NCBI GenBank assembly: GCA_934045075.1
Contig: OW203736.1
Location: 6,248,091-6,312,090, forward strand
Length of the DNA: 64,000 bases
Origin: Yponomeuta sedellus
Taxonomy: Eukaryota; Arthropoda; Insecta; Lepidoptera; Yponomeutidae
Direction of reading: 5' to 3'
Shown here: in pieces, positions 59,390 to 64,000 of the stretch
Position numbering within the stretch: position 1 is the first letter of the stretch
Layout of the letters: each line of letters starts with the position of its first letter
Notes under the pieces: model-generated
What the model was told of the DNA's origin: nothing
Database searches by the model: none
What the model saw: the letters and a program-made list of their open reading frames with translations, nothing else
Translations under genes and position numbers: made by a program

Positions 59390-62300
59390 CTTGGAGCAGG
59401 CTTGCTTCAATACACTGGAGAAACAGGGCCGGCTCCAGAGCACCTTGGAGCAGGCTGCCTTCAATACACTGGACAAACAAGGCCGGCTCCAGAGCACCTT
59501 GGAGCAGGCTGCCTTCAATACACTGGACAAACAAGGCCGGCTCCAGAGCACCTTGGAGCAGGCTGCCTTCAATACACTGGACAAACAAGGCCGGCTCCAG
59601 AGCACCTTGGAGCAGGCTGCCTTCAATACACTGGACAAACAAGGCCGGCTCCAGAGCACCTTGGAGCAGGCTGCCTTCAATACACTGCACAAACAAGGCC
59701 GGCTCCAGAGCACCTTGGAGCAGGCTGCCTTCAATACACTGGACAAACAAGGCCGGCTCCAGAGCACCTTGGAGCAGGCTGCCTTCAATACACTGGACAA
59801 ACAAGGCCGGCTCCAGAGCACCTTGGAGCAGGCTGCCTTCAATACACTGGACAAACAAGGCCGGCTCCAGAGCACCTTGGAGCAGGCTGCCTTCAATACA
59901 CTGCACAAACAAGGCCGGCTCCAGAGCACCTTGGAGCAGGCTGCCTTCAATACACTGGACAAACAAGGCCGGCTCCAGAGCACCTTGGAGCAGGCTGCCT
60001 TCAATACACTGGACAAACAAGGCCGGCTCCAGAGCACCTTGGAGCAGGCTGCCTTCAATACACTGCACAAACAAGGCCGGCTCCAGAGCACCTTGGAGCA
60101 GGCTGCCTTCAATACACTGCACAAACAAGGCCGGCTCCAGAGCACCTTGGAGCAGGCTGCCTTCAATACACTGGACAAACAAGGCCGGCTCCAGAGCACC
60201 TTGGAGCAGGCTGCCTTCAATACACTGGAGAAACAGGGCCGGCTCCAGAGCACCTTGGAGCAGGCTGCCTTCAATACACTGGACAAACAGGGCCGGCTCC
60301 AGAGCACCTTGGAGCAGGCTGCCTTCAATACACTGGACAAACAAGGCCGGCTCCAGAGCACCTTGGAGCAGGCTGCCTTCAATACACTGCACAAACAAGG
60401 CCGGCTCCAGAGCACCTTGGAGCAGGCTGCCTTCAATACACTGTACAAACAAGGCCGGCTCCAGAGCACCTTGGAGCAGGCTGCCTTCAATACACTGGAG
60501 AAACAGGGCCGGCTCCAGAGCACCTTGGAGCAGGCTGCCTTCAATACACTGGAGAAACAGGGCCGGCTGCAGAGCACCTTGGAGCAGGCTGCCTTCAATA
60601 CACTGGACAAACAGGGCCGGCTCCAGAGCACCTTGGAGCAGGCTGCCTTCAATACAATGGACAAACAAGGCCGGCTCCAGAGCACCTTGGAGCAGGCTGC
60701 CTTCAATACACTGGACAAATAAGGCCGGCTCCAGAGCACCTTGGAGCAGGCTGCCTTCAATACACTGGACAAACAAGGCCGGCTCCAGAGCACCTTGGAG
60801 CAGGCTGCCTTCAATACAATGGACAAACAAGGCCGGCTCCAGAGCACCTTGGAGCAGGCTGCCTTCAATACACTGGACAAACAAGGCCGGCTCCAGAGCA
60901 CCTTGGAGCAGGCTGCCTTCAATACACTGGACAAACAAGGCCGGCTCCAGAGCACCTTGGAGCAGGCTGCCTTCAATACACTGGACAAACAGGGCCGGCT
61001 CCAGAGCACCTTGGAGCAGGCTGCCTTCAATACACTGGACAAACAAGGCCGGCTCCAGAGCACCTTGGAGCAGGCTGCCTTCAATACACTGGACAAACAG
61101 GGCCGGCTCCAGAGCACCTTGGAGCAGGCTGCCTTCAATACACTGGACAAACAAGGCCGGCTCCAGAGCACCTTGGAGCAGGCTGCCTTCAATACACTGG
61201 AGAAACAGGGCCGGCTCCAGAGCACCTTGGAGCAGGCTTGCTTCAATACACTGGAGAAACAGGGCCGGCTCCAGAGCACCTTGGAGCAGGCTGCCTTCAA
61301 TACACTGGACAAACAAGGCCGGCTCCAGAGCACCTTGGAGCAGGCTGCCTTCAATACACTGGACAAACAAGGCCGGCTCCAGAGCACCTTGGAGCAGGCT
61401 GCCTTCAATACACTGCACAAACAAGGCCGGCTCCAGAGCACCTTGGAGCAGGCTGCCTTCAATACACTGGACAAACAAGGCCGGCTCCAGAGCACCTTGG
61501 AGCAGGCTGCCTTCAATACACTGGAGAAACAGGGCCGGCTCCAGAGCACCTTGGAGCAGGCTGCCTTCAATACACTGGACAAACAGGGCCGGCTCCAGAG
61601 CACCTTGGAGCAGGCTGCCTTCAATACACTGGACAAACAAGGCCGGCTCCAGAGCACCTTGGAGCAGGCTGCCTTCAATACACTGGACAAACAAGGCCGG
61701 CTCCAGAGCACCTTGGAGCAGGCTGCCTTCAATACACTGCACAAACAAGGCCGGCTCCAGAGCACCTTGGAGCAGGCTGCCTTCAATACACTGCACAAAC
61801 AAGGCCGGCTCCAGAGCACCTTGGAGCAGGCTGCCTTCAATACACTGGACAAACAAGGCCGGCTCCAGAGCACCTTGGAGCAGGCTGCCTTCAATACACT
61901 GCACAAACAAGGCCGGCTCCAGAGCACCTTGGAGCAGGCTGCCTTCAATACACTGGACAAACAAGGCCGGCTCCAGAGCACCTTGGAGCAGGCTGCCTTC
62001 AATACACTGGAGAAACAGGGCCGGCTCCAGAGCACCTTGGAGCAGGCTGCCTTCAATACACTGGACAAACAGGGCCGGCTCCAGAGCACCTTGGAGCAGG
62101 CTGCCTTCAATACACTGGAGAAACAGGGCCGGCTGCAGAGCACCTTGGAGCAGGCTGCCTTCAATACACTGGACAAACAGGGCCGGCTCCAGAGCACCTT
62201 GGAGCAGGCTGCCTTCAATACAATGGACAAACAAGGCCGGCTCCAGAGCACCTTGGAGCAGGCTGCCTTCAATACACTGGACAAACAAGGCCGGCTCCAG

Positions 62301-64000
62301 AGCACCTTGGAGCAGGCTGCCTTCAATACACTGGACAAACAAGGCCGGCTCCAGAGCACCTTGGAGCAGGCTGCCTTCAATACACTGGACAAACAGGGCC
62401 GGCTCCAGAGCACCTTGGAGCAGGCTGCCTTCAATACACTGGACAAACAAGGCCGGCTCCAGAGCACCTTGGAGCAGGCTGCCTTCAATACACTGGACAA
62501 ACAGGGCCGGCTCCAGAGCACCTTGGAGCAGGCTGCCTTCAATACACTGGACAAACAAGGCCGGCTCCAGAGCACCTTGGAGCAGGCTGCCTTCAATACA
62601 CTGGAGAAACAGGGCCGGCTCCAGAGCACCTTGGAGCAGGCTTGCTTCAATACACTGGAGAAACAGGGCCGGCTCCAGAGCACCTTGGAGCAGGCTGCCT
62701 TCAATACACTGGACAAACAAGGCCGGCTCCAGAGCACCTTGGAGCAGGCTGCCTTCAATACACTGGACAAACAAGGCCGGCTCCAGAGCACCTTGGAGCA
62801 GGCTGCCTTCAATACACTGCACAAACAAGGCCGGCTCCAGAGCACCTTGGAGCAGGCTGCCTTCAATACACTGGACAAACAAGGCCGGCTCCAGAGCACC
62901 TTGGAGCAGGCTGCCTTCAATACACTGGAGAAACAGGGCCGGCTCCAGAGCACCTTGGAGCAGGCTGCCTTCAATACACTGGACAAACAGGGCCGGCTCC
63001 AGAGCACCTTGGAGCAGGCTGCCTTCAATACACTGGACAAACAAGGCCGGCTCCAGAGCACCTTGGAGCAGGCTGCCTTCAATACACTGGACAAACAAGG
63101 CCGGCTCCAGAGCACCTTGGAGCAGGCTGCCTTCAATACACTGCACAAACAAGGCCGGCTCCAGAGCACCTTGGAGCAGGCTGCCTTCAATACACTGCAC
63201 AAACAAGGCCGGCTCCAGAGCACCTTGGAGCAGGCTGCCTTCAATACACTGGACAAACAAGGCCGGCTCCAGAGCACCTTGGAGCAGGCTGCCTTCAATA
63301 CACTGCACAAACAAGGCCGGCTCCAGAGCACCTTGGAGCAGGCTGCCTTCAATACACTGGACAAACAAGGCCGGCTCCAGAGCACCTTGGAGCAGGCTGC
63401 CTTCAATACACTGGAGAAACAGGGCCGGCTCCAGAGCACCTTGGAGCAGGCTGCCTTCAATACACTGGACAAACAGGGCCGGCTCCAGAGCACCTTGGAG
63501 CAGGCTGCCTTCAATACACTGGAGAAACAGGGCCGGCTGCAGAGCACCTTGGAGCAGGCTGCCTTCAATACACTGGACAAACAGGGCCGGCTCCAGAGCA
63601 CCTTGGAGCAGGCTGCCTTCAATACAATGGACAAACAAGGCCGGCTCCAGAGCACCTTGGAGCAGGCTGCCTTCAATACACTGGACAAATAAGGCCGGCT
63701 CCAGAGCACCTTGGAGCAGGCTGCCTTCAATACACTGGACAAACAAGGCCGGCTCCAGAGCACCTTGGAGCAGGCTGCCTTCAATACAATGGACAAACAA
63801 GGCCGGCTCCAGAGCACCTTGGAGCAGGCTGCCTTCAATACACTGGACAAACAAGGCCGGCTCCAGAGCACCTTGGAGCAGGCTGCCTTCAATACACTGG
63901 ACAAACAAGGCCGGCTCCAGAGCACCTTGGAGCAGGCTGCCTTCAATACACTGGACAAACAGGGCCGGCTCCAGAGCACCTTGGAGCAGGCTGCCTTCAA
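59390..64000 (-). repeat. 54-bp minisatellite, about 85 units, continuing beyond the window
   Basis: Head-to-tail 54-bp units ('ggagcaggctgccttcaata', 'cactggacaaacaaggccgg', 'ctccagagcacctt' on +) with no length variation visible. Recurrent variants (ggac/gcac/ggag/gtac, aaggc/agggc, cttgcttc, acaatgg, acaaataag) form higher-order patterns. The 'cttgcttcaa' variant at 59401, 61237 and 62641 is 34 and 26 units apart, and the 'acaaataagg' variant at about 60715 and 63685 is 55 units apart. Since 54 = 18 codons, four long frames on both strands stay open, including 1602- and 1553-residue ones. These lack any domain and are artefacts of the period. Confidence 0.97.

Noticed and set aside
59192..64000. 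1602-, 1553-, 983- and 464-codon open frames across the 54-bp array
   Set aside because: The period is 18 codons, so any frame open in one unit stays open; frames overlap on both strands, have no domain, and only the short terminal part (59246-59389) matches the receptor.
1..64000. CRISPR array or bacterial operon
   Set aside because: Repeats are direct tandem or dispersed without unique spacers, and the genes are intron-containing animal genes.

Overview
This is a eukaryotic window of long introns packed with interspersed repeats. The repeat vocabulary fits a moth or butterfly: TATC-tailed retroelement ends, RTE- and R1-type non-LTR remnants, several tRNA-like repeats and short TIR elements. 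That lineage call is an inference. No bacterial gene, CRISPR array or intact transposase was seen.

Two conserved animal genes converge. (1) On the + strand, nine exons between 16221 and 46986 join in one frame (1095 nt, 364 residues plus stop). They encode most of a goliath/RNF13-type transmembrane E3 ubiquitin ligase: protease-associated (PA) lumenal domain, one membrane span, RING-H2 domain and Ser-rich tail. The 5' exon(s), with the signal peptide, were not found. (2) On the - strand, three exons between about 59389 and 56942 encode the C-terminal end of a class C GPCR of the metabotropic glutamate receptor family: TM6, TM7, and a Cys-rich, His-run tail. The rest of the receptor lies beyond 64000. 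About 10 kb separates the two stop codons; 50.8-53.8 kb of it is conspicuously repeat-poor.

Layout. 1-16 kb: repeats only (33-bp minisatellite, R1-type pseudogene at 3.5-5.0 kb, many tRNA-core repeats). 16-47 kb: the goliath exons in repeat-filled introns. 47-57 kb: goliath downstream region, a foldback with a 94-bp triplication, a 57-bp array, a TIR element holding a recombinase-like N-terminal fragment, and a hAT-type insertion. 57-59.4 kb: receptor exons with a splice-donor-derived 29-bp array and a decayed exon copy. 59.4-64 kb: a 54-bp minisatellite of about 85 units that starts at the receptor TM6 exon and runs off the window.

Most interesting points: a SINE family whose head resembles 5S rRNA sits just upstream of six of the nine goliath exons; exon 3' ends with their splice donors have been copied into downstream introns three times, in both genes; arrays flank the receptor exons and carry splice-site-like motifs; perfect short palindromes recur inside the 5S-like SINE copies; and several insertions can be delimited exactly with target-site duplications or paralogous empty sites. 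All homology calls come from reading the sequence without database searches.
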